Below, in pieces: positions 47,101 to 56,790 of a DNA stretch of 64,000 nucleotides (positions are counted from its first letter, which is position 1; each line of letters starts with the position of its first letter). The translations under genes were made by a program, and so were the position numbers. A model generated the notes under the pieces. The model saw only the letters and a program-made list of their open reading frames with translations. It had not been told where the DNA came from and searched no databases. Source of the stretch: Eublepharis macularius (taxonomy: Eukaryota; Chordata; Lepidosauria; Squamata; Eublepharidae); contig NC_072795.1 of assembly GCF_028583425.1 (NCBI RefSeq), positions 66,726,001-66,790,000 on the forward strand. Direction: 5' to 3'.

Positions 47101-47332
47101 CCACAAAAATGCTGGGTGCGTGAAGACAACTGTAGCCATCATGAAAAGGGATATTTTGCGCCCTCAAGTACTGTCGTATCTCTGTGACTGACACAGGTGG
47201 GATGGGTCCTTCTGGGGATGGAAGCATTTCCTTCTTGTAGTGTCTGCAAGTACGGCTGCTTGCCAGGACCCATCTACCTCCCAAAGACCAACAATTAGAA
47301 AGAATGCGCAAGGAATACACAGGGAACCACAT
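41126..47332 (-). CDS. TWNK: Twinkle mitochondrial DNA helicase, five coding exons
   Basis: Replicative 5'-3' helicase of mtDNA, a ring-shaped SF4 (T7 gp4/DnaB-type) ATPase in mitochondrial nucleoids. Exons on the minus strand are 47332-46126, 44955-44715, 44093-43986, 42440-42299 and 41434-41126. All introns are GT/AG, and the join gives 668 aa (human about 684). Residues 1-~40 are Arg-rich, as in a mitochondrial presequence. Residues ~45-340 are the primase-like N-terminal half, which in animals lacks zinc-binding and primase activity. Walker A is at ~403-411 (G-PTGSGKTT, the first Gly split by intron 1); Walker B is '[11 protein letters not shown]' at ~500-510. '[10 protein letters not shown]' and 'KNRFDGDVG' (arginine-finger region) follow. 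A start 39 bp upstream is open, but 47332 ('[11 protein letters not shown]') aligns with the mammalian start. The gene is head to head with MRPL43. The last ~30 residues are Gly/Lys-rich and variable. Confidence 0.97.
42000..42085 (+). repeat. SINE tail in TWNK intron 4 region
   Basis: 'aacctcacagggctgttgtg', 'aggataaaattgaggc', then 'gaagtaaataaataaatatg' matches the 3' part of the CORE-like SINE. It lies in the TWNK intron between exons at 42299 and 41434, in the opposite orientation to the gene. Confidence 0.6.
43701..43810. repeat. Exact 57-bp tandem duplication in TWNK intron 3
   Basis: The unit beginning 'gtttgcaagcttatggcctg' at 43701 is repeated at 43758, identical for 53 bases before diverging at 43811. 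The lack of substitutions points to a recent local duplication or to polymorphism. Confidence 0.9.
45110..45435. repeat. GC-rich dispersed repeat in TWNK intron 1
   Basis: It begins 'ggtaggggtgccagaccccc' and ends 'gggggcctggcaaccctac', imperfect inverted ends. The interior has 'tttgggccactgtgg', 'atgacgtcacttcccg' and a poly-G run (45305-45317). Its resemblance to 15640-15815 suggests a mobile family. The open frames in it are composition-driven. Confidence 0.5.
45767..45810. repeat. Short inverted repeat, part of the ~85-bp palindrome family
   Basis: 'gtgcaatcctaagcccattg' is mirrored at once by 'taggattgcacaatgggctt'. It is a shortened relative of 25820-25909, located in TWNK intron 1. 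Confidence 0.6.
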
Positions 47333-48252
47333 TTCTTCTACACAAGAGGCAGAAAGGTGCATGCTTTGCATATTTTTTTCAATATGCTATACAAGCTGAG
47401 CCCACCACCTTGACATACAAGCAGTTTCTAATGAATAGCTCCCACAGCCACCACAGCCTGACATAGCTCCATCCCACTTTCCCAGCCATTCCTTTCTCCT
47501 CCTTTACTGAACACTCTCCCGGCTGAGGCGCAACCTCCGATCCTGGTCCTTAAGCATCTTCTCCTCCCCCACCCCCACCCCCACCCCCAGCACCCCAAAC
47601 CAGGACCGTCTCACACAGCGCCCGACCCGTTCTCCGTTCGCAGCACAGGTTTTTCCACGCAAACGCCTGTTAATAAACAGGTCACCTTCCTAGGACCCCC
47701 CGCCCCAAGGCCCTGTCCCTCAGCCCCTCTAGCAAACTGCACCCGCCGAGGCTCAGCCTCTCCCGTGGCCCCCCTACACCGCTTGGCCAGCTCCGCCCAC
47801 GAGTCCTTCTCAATCCCCCACGTGCAGCCGGACAGAGCGCGCCATTGCTTTGACCCGGGAACCACAACAGTGGCACGTCACTTCTGGAGGGGCTAAGTAG
47901 GCGGGGCGACCTGGCATTCAGAAAAGGTAAGAAGAGGGCGGACCCACCGTCAGCGTCCTTAGGAGTATTTATGGTCTAATCCTGAACTTTCTCCCCTATT
48001 TAAATTCTCATGTAAAGCATAAAAGGGGCTTCATCACAGAGACTTAAAACGGCGTTTTGCCGCGCAATAGAGAATTGTAGTTAAGAGCGGCGGTCAATTT
48101 CTAGCGGAAGTTCCGGTTTTGAGGCCTAATCTTTTGCTATCTCTATGGAAACAGCCCTCGCCGGGCGTCTAGCTTCGTGAGGGGCTTCCGGCGTTGTGAC
48201 TGACGGGAGAGGAGGAGTCCGCGGTGATCCTGTTGCCCTTCTGCGGTGTGCC
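47333..48252. promoter_or_regulatory. Shared CpG-rich promoter region between TWNK and MRPL43
   Basis: The two start codons are 920 bp apart and divergent. From about 47520 the sequence is CpG-rich and there is no TATA box at a fixed distance. A palindromic pair of ETS-type sites, CGGAAGTTCCGG, is at 48105-48116, and another, CTTCCGGC, at 48185-48192. ETS-family factor GABP/NRF-2 is known to drive many nuclear genes for mitochondrial proteins. An E-box-like CACGTG is at about 47820-47825 and a CRE-like CACGTCAC at about 47873-47880. Function is inferred from position and motifs. Confidence 0.7.
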
Positions 48253-51200
48253 ATGACCGGCCGAGGGACGCCGAGCCGTTACTTGGCCAGCGTCTTGCGG
48301 AACGGGGTGGGCCGCTACGTGTGTCAGCTCCAGCGCCTCACCCTGACCCTCAGCCGCGACGCGCCGAGCTCGCGGGGCGCGAGGTAAGTAGAGCTGTTTG
48401 GGGGACTCTGGACCTGGCTGGGCAAGTTCGGGTTAGCCGTTTTCTCCTAGCCGAGCCTGCCTCACAGGGTGGTTGTGTCTGAAGGGGGAATTAGCTTATT
48501 CCATCAAAGTGCGCCATCCTCAATTCTGGGGAAGAGTGGGATAGAAATGTGAGGGGGAAAGTGCCCCTACACGTTTAGCCTCTTCCCCCTTTTTAGGTAT
48601 CTCTTCTTAAACAGGACCTTGGCATTGGAAAAGGGGTTCCGAGGCTAAGCCCCGACTCCAGTGGAGCAAACCGCGCTGAAGTGCAGCCTCCCACAGTCCC
48701 AACGGAGCTGGCTCTCCTCTTCATGCTTCGTGCCTAACCGTTTAATAATTCTCAGTAACCTGGTTTTATGTCCATTGTAATCATTAGTCCCGTTTCGTTC
48801 TTATTCCTATAATTTGTTTTTATACTGAACTGTTGTGAGCTATCTTATTTACACCTCTGCACTGATTCATTTCCCCCCTTTTCAGATTCTGAGTAGCTAT
48901 GGCCGTTCATCTAGTAACAGCAGCTTAATGCACCTTTATTCAGAAATTCCCCCCTAGACATCACTAGAATGTCTCACGTGCACATGTGAGATGAGACTGC
49001 CCATCCACTCACCTGCCCCGATTCTAGCTCCTGCAATGTAGTTTCAACTTCTAAATACAATTGTTTTTCTCACCTGAAAACAGTGTTTTGTAGTTCTTTT
49101 GTATGTTCTCCTCATCTGCTTGACTAGCTTAAGCTTAGTTTGTAAAGGGTTGGTTCTAGCAAACTCCAAATATGTTAGATAAATCTGCCTTATAATGAGG
49201 CAGGCCATTGGTCTATTCAGTTCAGCTACTGCTGCTGCTACTGACTAGCAGCAGCTTTCCATGGTCTCAGGCAGGGAGTTATCACATCATCTGGTCTTTT
49301 TAACTGGACCTAGGTCATTTTGCAAGGCCAGTCAGGCTCTACAGCAGAGCTACTCTTGAGTATGGACTTGTTTGATGAGGTAGAAAATAATATTATAATC
49401 ATATCTATGGTCGGGACGCACTGAATTACAGATTATAGTGGCTGAGTTTGTTTGAATTTCCCAAGGAAAATGGTTGCGCAGTGAGTTGTAAAACCTTGGC
49501 CACAGAACATAAGTTTTATGAATGCTGCATCTTCAAATCTATTAAAGTTTGTTAATAGCAAATTAGCTGTGCTGTAGAGATCTAATCTATGGGAACTTCA
49601 ATGAGTCCAGTCAGAATAACGTACTGTATCCTTCCCACTCTGCTAAATGTGGAGTCTTCTTATAGCACAGGGAGACTTTTCTGCTGGAGGAAGAGCCTCT
49701 TCTGCAGGACAGAGTGCCCACCACATCTAGCTGACATGTACAATATAACTCAGTATTATTGTTATGTATGTGTGAGGGTGGTAATTAGGTAATTACAATT
49801 ACAAAATTGTGTTCTGCCTTGTGGAAGAAACACATCACACAATAGTTCTTCAAAAGCATTCAGAGGGGGTCAGTTTAGAATCCTCAAAACTAGGTGGTAC
49901 TGACACATCATTTAGTAAACGGGCAAACTTACTTGCAAGTACAGTTAGTGGAAGCTGCTGAAAATACTCCTCTATCTTACTTTGCTTTACATTTGGCACT
50001 TCCCGGTCATAACAGATGGACCTCCCCCCCCCTCCCCAATTATTGTTGATATATCACCAGGGGCTAGCCTCTACAAAACCAATAAATGAAAATAAAATTC
50101 TATCTAAAATGTAGGACATAACATTAATAAAACTTGTAAAATACAGCTTGTAATAAAGCTTGTAAAATGCAGATTACTAGTAAGTTAAAATGTGGCTCTG
50201 ATAAAACCCCTAGATTTAAAACCCCAATAATAAAATTCTGATAAAATAGCTAGAATAGCTATAAAATTAAACTAAAACCAAAATTCAACAGTTACAGCTT
50301 AGAGATACTGATAGCGTGAAGATGAATAACTAAATAGACAACACAAAATAAACAAGACAACAGATAAAACTAAGAATATTAATGTTTTTGCACCATAAAG
50401 CCTCCAATTAAATTAAATAGAATAAAGTAGATTACTAGAGTAGGTAAAGGTAGTCCCCTGTGCAAGCACTGAGTCATTACTGACCCGTGGAGGGACGTCG
50501 CATCATGACGTTTTCCTGGCAGACTTTTTACGGGGTGGTTTGCCATTGCCTTCCCCAATCATCTACACTTTAAGAATAAGAACTAGAAAAATAAAGGGGG
50601 AGAGAAAAGGAGAGACAAATCTCCCTCCCTCCCAATGACCAATGCCTGGATAAGAGATTAATTAGGCTCTGCATTTTCCAAGCGGGAGGAAAAATCATTC
50701 CAGCCGACCAAGGTCAGCCACTTCAAAAGAAAACTCTACTCTCCTAGGCTGCAACAAACTATACCACACTCCAGAGCGAGAAAAGAAAAAATATCCTAAT
50801 ATAGACTAAACTACAATTAAAACAAATTCGTTCAGAACAGAGCTCATCGCCTGCGTCTGCTGTCTCTCACTGGAAGTGGAGCTCTTCATATTCATAACAC
50901 AATAGTTATGTGAAACACGGGCTTATTTTATGGATGAAGATCTCCATAATTGACAATTATGGTGGATAATTGACAATTTGAGTGGAAATCCTGCTGGCTT
51001 CTTGTGAACACAAATGCAAGCTTGTGCTGAAGAGGAGCTGGTTACTGAAAAATTTTTATTTTTCTCAAAAGCATGAGTTATTCACATGCTTATCCAGAGC
51101 CATGTGGCTTTATTTATGGAATCCCCTTAGCACTCTGCTTCTGGGACATTATAATCTGGTTATTTGTGATATGGGTTTATCTGATAGTGCAGTAAATATG

Positions 51201-53394
51201 GGGGTTGTTACCTTGAGTGAACTGTGTTCCCTTTGTATTGCTGCAATTCAGTGCTTTTATAAGGAATGAGTTAGAACAAGAAATGAAAGTGTATTGGCTT
51301 GAAATGCAGATGTGTGAATAGAGTGGATTAATTAGTGATATGACAATGAAAATTTGTGCTTTGAATTAAGATATGAAATTAGAAACTAATTTTAAATCAT
51401 AGAACCAGTGATTAAAAATTAAATAAGTGATGTCAGCTATTTTATAAAATAAACATTTAATGACTTTACCCACCCTGAATGTAGACAAAATGCATTTTAC
51501 TGAGACCCCTGCAGCTGAAATTCTTACAGTGGTGAAAAACTTTGCATTTACACTGCATCTGTAGCTACAAAACACGTTCATGCTCTTAAATAACGATAGT
51601 GAAACATCAAGTTTCCCAGTGGGTAAATGCATGTTCCAGTTACTTAACATATGCAATGTTATTCAAATCCCTATTCAGGAACAATAGTATGAGATAATTA
51701 ATTAGGCTGAGAGAATAGCAATTTTTCTGCAGCTTTCTAAAAATATTGGGATGCAAATACACTCCAAAAGTGCTGCAGAGGAGCAATTACAAAGACTTCA
51801 CAACTACAGACTAACACAGCTAACTTCCCTGGATCAAAAAGCTTTTGGCAGTGTCTTTCACCAAAGTCTCCTGAGTAGATTTAGCAATCCTTTGATAAAA
51901 GGCCTTCTTATAGATGGGTTACTGGATAAAGAACCAGAAACCATTGATAAGAGTAAACAGTTACTGACATGGAAGATACACTTCTCTATATTGATGCTAT
52001 TTAACTTGCTGACAAACAGTCTAGAGTTAGGGTGGGAAGAGACTTTACCAAGTATATGGATAACAACAAATTATTCAGGATAGTGAAAACTAAAGCATTT
52101 CAAAGAATCTCTCCAAACTTGGTGAATGGGCAAAAAAATGGCAAGTAGTAAATGGCAATGTAAATTGAACATTTGGGCAAAAATATTCTAACTTCATATA
52201 TTCACCAATAGTGTTTGAACTGGCAATAACTAACAAGGAACAAGCTCTTAGGGTCATAGTGGGAAGCTCAGTAAGTTTATCAATGCTGTGTTTGACAATC
52301 ATGAAAAGGGTAAATTCCATTTTAGGAGTGTTAGGAATGATTGGAAATAAAGAGGCCATTATCATAATGTCACCATAATGACAAGGCTGTATAATTAATA
52401 ATAATAAAGTGCCATCAAGTCACAACTGACTTGTGACAGCTCCATGAAGTTATACTTCATGAGATTTTCAAGGCAAGAGATGAGCAGAGGTGGTTTGTCA
52501 TTGCACTTCCCTGCATAGGAACCCTAGTCTTCCTTGGTTGACTTCTATCTAAGTACTGATTATGACTGACCCTGGGTAGCTTCCAAGCACTGCTTTATTC
52601 TTAATTCTATCAGCTTTGGTTTCCTTTTCAGTATAATTTGTTTTTTAATATCCATATGGGGCTTTTTATCTTGTTCTAGAGAGTATGTCGAAGAAAAGGT
52701 GGTGGATTTTGCCAGGCAAAACCCTCAGATTGTATTTTATGTGTGTCCAAAGAAGATCAGGATCCCCACAGTAGTGGCTGAATATTGTGAGTATGAAAAA
52801 CTACTGATTATTAGGAGAGATGTGGTAGAGAATTGTGTGAAATTTATTTGTAATAATGTAGTAGGCATGTGTACTTTCAAGAGCTTCCTTCCTTTTCACA
52901 AAGCACTAGCATTGGATGCATGCACTGTTTGCTAGAAGAATCATATTGTGCAATTGTAAAGTAGACCTTAATTTATAGCATTAATGAATTTAAAAATCAA
53001 GGAGAGAAATTTAAAGATTAATTTTGTTTTACTTTGGACCTCGCCAACAACTAAAAATCTTGGCAGGAATGAGTGATATACAAGTTCCTAGAGAACTGTT
53101 TCTGCTAGATTGAATGAGAGTAGAGTTTTGGTTTCATCCATGTATTCTCTTCTCTTTTGCAAAGTGAATGGGACTGTGGAAGAGAAATTTTTAACCAGCA
53201 AGACATCTGATGAGATTGCAGAGATCATCCACAAGTTGGCCAACCAATCCGGCCTAGAGATCATACGCATCCGAAAACCCTTCCATACAGATAACCCTAG
53301 TATACAAGGCCAGTGGCATCCCTTCACAAACAAGCCTAGTGTGCTCAGCGTGCAAGAAATTGGTCAACAGTGTCTTTCATCCCCACAAAAATAA
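48253..53394 (+). CDS. MRPL43: Mitochondrial large ribosomal subunit protein mL43, three coding exons
   Basis: Structural protein of the 39S mitoribosomal subunit, in the L51/S25/CI-B8 family (thioredoxin-like fold). Exons: 48253-48383, 52680-52786, 53165-53394. Donors GTAAGT and GTGAGT, acceptors TCTAG and CAAAG; phases join to 155 aa. It starts '[20 protein letters not shown]', nearly as in human, and contains '[15 protein letters not shown]', 'TVVAEYLNG' and the highly conserved '[20 protein letters not shown]'. The last ~15 residues ('[16 protein letters not shown]') are variable, as in isoforms of this gene. A poly(A)-signal-like AATAAA overlaps the stop codon (53390-53395). Intron 1 (4.3 kb) holds several repeats. 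Head to head with TWNK and tail to tail with SEMA4G. Confidence 0.96.
50440..50562 (+). repeat. Squamate-type SINE fragment in MRPL43 intron 1
   Basis: Reads 'ggtaaaggtagtcccctgtg', 'caagcactgagtcattactg', 'acccgtggagggacgtcgca', 'ttttacggggtggtttgcca', 'ttgccttccccaatcatcta'. This is the 5' two-thirds of a widespread reptile SINE, truncated before its tRNA-like half. Confidence 0.65.
51790..51835 (+). repeat. Fragment of family B repeat end
   Basis: 'aactacagactaacacagct' followed by 'aacttccctggatc' matches the terminal phrase of the unit at 21957-22225. The hammerhead-like part is absent. Confidence 0.5.
51836..52385 (+). mobile_element. Old LINE remnant (CR1/L2-like RT)
   Basis: Across frames the plus strand reads '[13 protein letters not shown]', '[20 protein letters not shown]', '[20 protein letters not shown]' and '[20 protein letters not shown]'. 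This follows the CR1/L2 RT thumb pattern ('WAxKWQMxFNxxKC', 'ELxxTxxEKDLGVIVD', 'KANxMLGxIxKG'). Very old and full of changes; in MRPL43 intron 1. Confidence 0.5.
52405..52600 (-). repeat. 5S-rRNA-headed SINE with BovB-like tail
   Basis: On the minus strand the head 'cttggaagctacccagggtc' and 'cagtacttagatagaagtc' aligns with the internal-promoter part of 5S rRNA ('cggaagctaagcagggtc', 'gtacttggatgggagacc'). The body has 'ccaaggaagactagggttcc', 'tgacaaaccacctctgctca' and 'cttgccttgaaaatct', and the tail 'gtgacttgatggcac' is BovB-like. It lies 80 bp upstream of MRPL43 exon 2, antisense to it. Not a functional 5S gene. Confidence 0.8.
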
Positions 53395-53604
53395 ATTATG
53401 ATGGTTCAAAATGAATGTGTTGGTTTCTGCTCACTGATTTTTAAGTGGAAATTTGTCTTGGGCCAGGAGTTCAGGTATCTGAACCAAACCCCCTTAATCT
53501 TAAAGTGCTTTCTACTATGCAGCAATGGATAAGGTCTCCTTCCTTAAGGAAACTGGTACTGAAAGGATAAGATCAGTTTGCCAAAACCTGGGAAACTTAC
53601 AGGA

Positions 53605-53785
53605 TGACACCTTCCCGAGTAGATATAAATTACCTGCTAACATTTTCTCCACACTTTGACACAGTGAATTCTGTCTTTTGGTGCAACACCTCTGAAGATG
53701 CCAGTCACAGCTGCTGGCGAAACGTCAGGAACTACAGTGCCAAGACCACAACCATACAGCCCGGAAAATCTACGACTACTTTGGG
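53605..53785 (+). mobile_element. PLE end fragment just downstream of MRPL43
   Basis: 'gagtagatataaattacctg', 'ctaacattttctccacactt', the hammerhead-like core (53692-53726) and 'cagcccggaaaatctacgac' match the PLE end units at 7314 and 14891. It begins about 210 bp after the MRPL43 stop and is in the same orientation, so read-through MRPL43 transcripts could include it. No clear target duplication was found. Confidence 0.75.
53692..53726 (+). ncRNA. Hammerhead-ribozyme-like motif (family A) in the MRPL43 3' flank
   Basis: CTGAAGA 53692-53698; GCCAGT (53700-53705) pairs with GCTGGC (53713-53718) through one U-G wobble; GAAA 53719-53722; one-pair helix III (C53723-G53724); cleavage triplet GTC 53724-53726; CCT/AGG for helix I. 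Relative to 15137 the single helix II change keeps pairing. Confidence 0.6.
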
Positions 53786-54818
53786 TTTGTTCAGATGATC
53801 ATATCTGCACTTCCTCTAAACTCTGTTTAGACAAGGAGAAATCAAATGAAAGTTTTCTAGATAACAGTCCAGTCTCCATTATTTGCATGCAGGGACTTGC
53901 TTCCAGCAGCCTTCACATATGCACCACTGCATCTCTCTATACACAATGTGATACAATTTAAGACAACATTTTCCTGTCTGTTAAGCCTCTGCCATCTCTT
54001 AATGGGAAGCACTAGGGAATCTAAACCAATTAATTAGCAATAGTAGCTAGAAAGGGAAAAAAGGCATTCAACAAATTGGCACAAGTAAATTTCCATTTGG
54101 CTCCTATGAGAGCGGTTGTTCCACATGTATCAGCATGTGGCAGATATATGTCAGTAGCCATTGTTTGAAATGGGATTTTCTTTAGCACCAAAGACCTGAG
54201 AATATGAAACAGCCAAGTCAGGCTACTGGTTTGTCTGGATCAATACGGTCTACTGAATAGGATGTGTGCATGCACAGTCTGTACTGGCCCTTGTATTTAA
54301 GCTATTTTTAACTCAGGATTAATCTTGAAAATTCCTCCATGCAAATCATGTACTTTACTGCCATGTTGTGGCTCTTTCACTAAGGACTAACACCAAAGAG
54401 AAGCTATAGCTCTTCAGTGCAGCTCAAAACTATTAGTTGGGTAGAATGGAACAGTTCTTTTGTTACACAAGCCATTCCCATTGAGTTTTGTTGTGCTTGA
54501 GCTATTCATATTCCATTCATTCCGATTAGACAGGTTGTGGTATTAGTGAACTACAGTTCAAAAGAACTTGTTTTCTAGGAATTTCTCTGAATTTCCACTT
54601 TGTTGTATTGTACTAGCACTAGTAGTACAACTTGCATTTACACAGTATAAGCATTAGTCAACTGTTTGAAGAGAAAACTCTGTCATACATGCCTTGTCCC
54701 AAACTGAGATGCATTTGTGTCTCCCAATGCAACTCTCATCTCAGTTTAAATATATACAAGAGAAATTTGGCTTGCTTTGCTGGGAGGGCTGGCTACTGCT
54801 ATTAAGAAAATTTTGTAT
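53786..54818. other. Non-genic stretch, nothing recognised
   Basis: AT-rich DNA between the PLE fragment and the LTR element, without a supported feature. Confidence 0.4.
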
Positions 54819-54823
54819 TGCAT

Positions 54824-55110
54824 TGTCAGGGATTGCTGTGGCCGCCGCTGGGCGGGGCGCTGGCATGCCTGGCCCTGACATCAAAGGGGTGTCAGGGATA
54901 CTGCAGGACCCTGCTCTGTGGAAGGAGGGACGGTATACATCACCCAGACTTCCTCTCAGTCCACTTGCTGGCCTGCTCAACCTGACCCAGTCCTCCCCCT
55001 TGGTCCCCTCCATCTCCTTCATCCACCTTCCTCCTTGCCTTTTCTTGCTCGCTTGCTCTGCTCCACTCCAACTCCACTCCACCACTCCTACTCAACCCAC
55101 CCCGCCCTCG
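54824..55110 (-). repeat. 3' LTR (shortened) of the Gypsy-type fossil
   Basis: It shares 'gcgctggcatgcctggccct', 'gatactgcaggaccctgctc' and 'gtatacatcacccagact' with the LTR at 56791. The LTR identity gives the element its boundaries and its rough age. Confidence 0.75.
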
Positions 55111-56790
55111 GCTTGAGCCCGCTGCACCCGTTCCCGCAGCTGGCTCATGTACATCTGGACCGGGGGGGGGCAGGGTCACTGGCGCGGTGTCCCCATTGCT
55201 CCGCCAAGCGTGAGAGCAGCCCTCGTGGCTTGCGCCCATACAGTAGTTCGAACGGGCTGAAACCGGTTGAGGCCTGTGGGGTCTCCCGTAGGGTGAATAT
55301 CAGGGCGTCGATATACAGGTCCCACTGGTGGGGCTTGTCGTGCGCCATCTTCAGGGCCTCCTTGATGGTTTGGTTCAGACACTTGGCTAACCCATCCGTC
55401 TGGGGGTGGGTATGTGGAGGTGAACACTTGTTGGATCCCCAAGTTCTGGCACAGTTGGCGCATGGCGGTTGCGTGGAAGGGCTCTCCACGATCAGTCACG
55501 ATCTCCAATGGCAGCCCCACCATCGCAAACAGCCGGGACAATGCACGCAACATCTCCGGGGTCTGTATTGTTTTAAGAGGGATGACCTCAGGGAACCGGG
55601 TGGCATAGTCCACAATTACCAGGGCAAAGCGGAAGCCGCGGGGTATGCATGGCAGTGGGCCTATAAAGTCCATGGCAAACGGTGTCCCTATCATGGGCAT
55701 TGGGGCCAGAGGGGCCCTTAGCAGATGCCGCGCTGCCACCCGCTGGCAGGTGGGGCACAAGGGGCAGTGGGCCTTGACCTCCGCATTCATCGAGGGCCAA
55801 AAGAATCACTCCAGGATCTTAGTTAGTGTCTTGTGGTGCCCCAGGTGCCCTGCCCATACATGCTCATGAGCCAGGCAAAGGACTTCGTCTCGGAAGGACG
55901 CAGGCATCAGCAGTTGCTGGATCTCTCCTTGGCCATTTAGGGCACGGGCCACGCGGATCCACACCTCTCCCTGCTTCTCAATGCAGGGGAGGCGTTGGGC
56001 CCTCTGCTTGTCCTGCACCTGCCCCTCTTCCACAGCCACTGACTTCTGCAGGCATTGCAAGGAGTTGTCAGCCTCTTGGGCGGTGGGGAAGGCAGGGTCT
56101 GAGGACGTGGGCTACGGTGCGCTCAGCGGGGTCGCCTCCTCCAGCCCGCGACTGGGCACCTTGCCCGGGTCATCCTCTCCTTCCTCCTGCAGGGCAGCAG
56201 CCCTCTGCAGGGGAGCCAGCTTGTCCAATGCCGCCCAGAGTAGGCGCGTGAACGCCAGGCCCTCCCATCCCCGCAGCACAGGGTATGGCAGGTCTGGTAC
56301 TTTGGCCACCTCCACCCAGAAGGAGGCTCCCAGGTACTCCAGCGTCACCCATACCAGCGGCCAGTTCTGGGCGTGGCCCGACCTGCATGGAACCATTGCC
56401 CATCAGTGCACTGGCAGCTTGGCGGGGAGGAGGTGCACCCGTACCAACGAAACAGAGCTCCTCGAGTCAAGGAGAGCTGCTAGCTTATGTTGGTTCAGTG
56501 CCACGGAGGCAAACAGGCCGGGCATTCCTTTGCACAACGGGCTGGTGGGCAGAGCAGCTTTCCTGGCTACTGGCAGGCTGTTTGCCCCTCCTGGAAGCTT
56601 CTCCAGCAGCGCAAGTTCTCGGGCTAACTCCACCTGACCTTCCCGGTGTAAAGCTGCCAGCTTCTGCCACAGCACTTCCTGGTGCGCTGCTATCCACTGG
56701 CCCCACTGGGCGAGGTCTCCTGCGGCAGGCGGGATTGCAGCTTGGGACCACGGCGGCAGAACAAAGCTCCCTGTATGGGCCACCAACTTG

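Noticed and set aside
47333-47371. Upstream in-frame ATG of TWNK as the true start
   Set aside because: It would add 13 residues without a counterpart in mammals, while the ATG at 47332 aligns with the known start. It remains possible as an alternative start.
47611-47876. Arg/Gly-rich open frames upstream of TWNK
   Set aside because: They lie in the CpG-rich promoter interval in overlapping frames with no conserved domain.
52540-52593. 5S rRNA-like sequence
   Set aside because: Only the internal-promoter half matches, with many changes, and it is fused to a BovB-like tail. It is a SINE and not a 5S gene.
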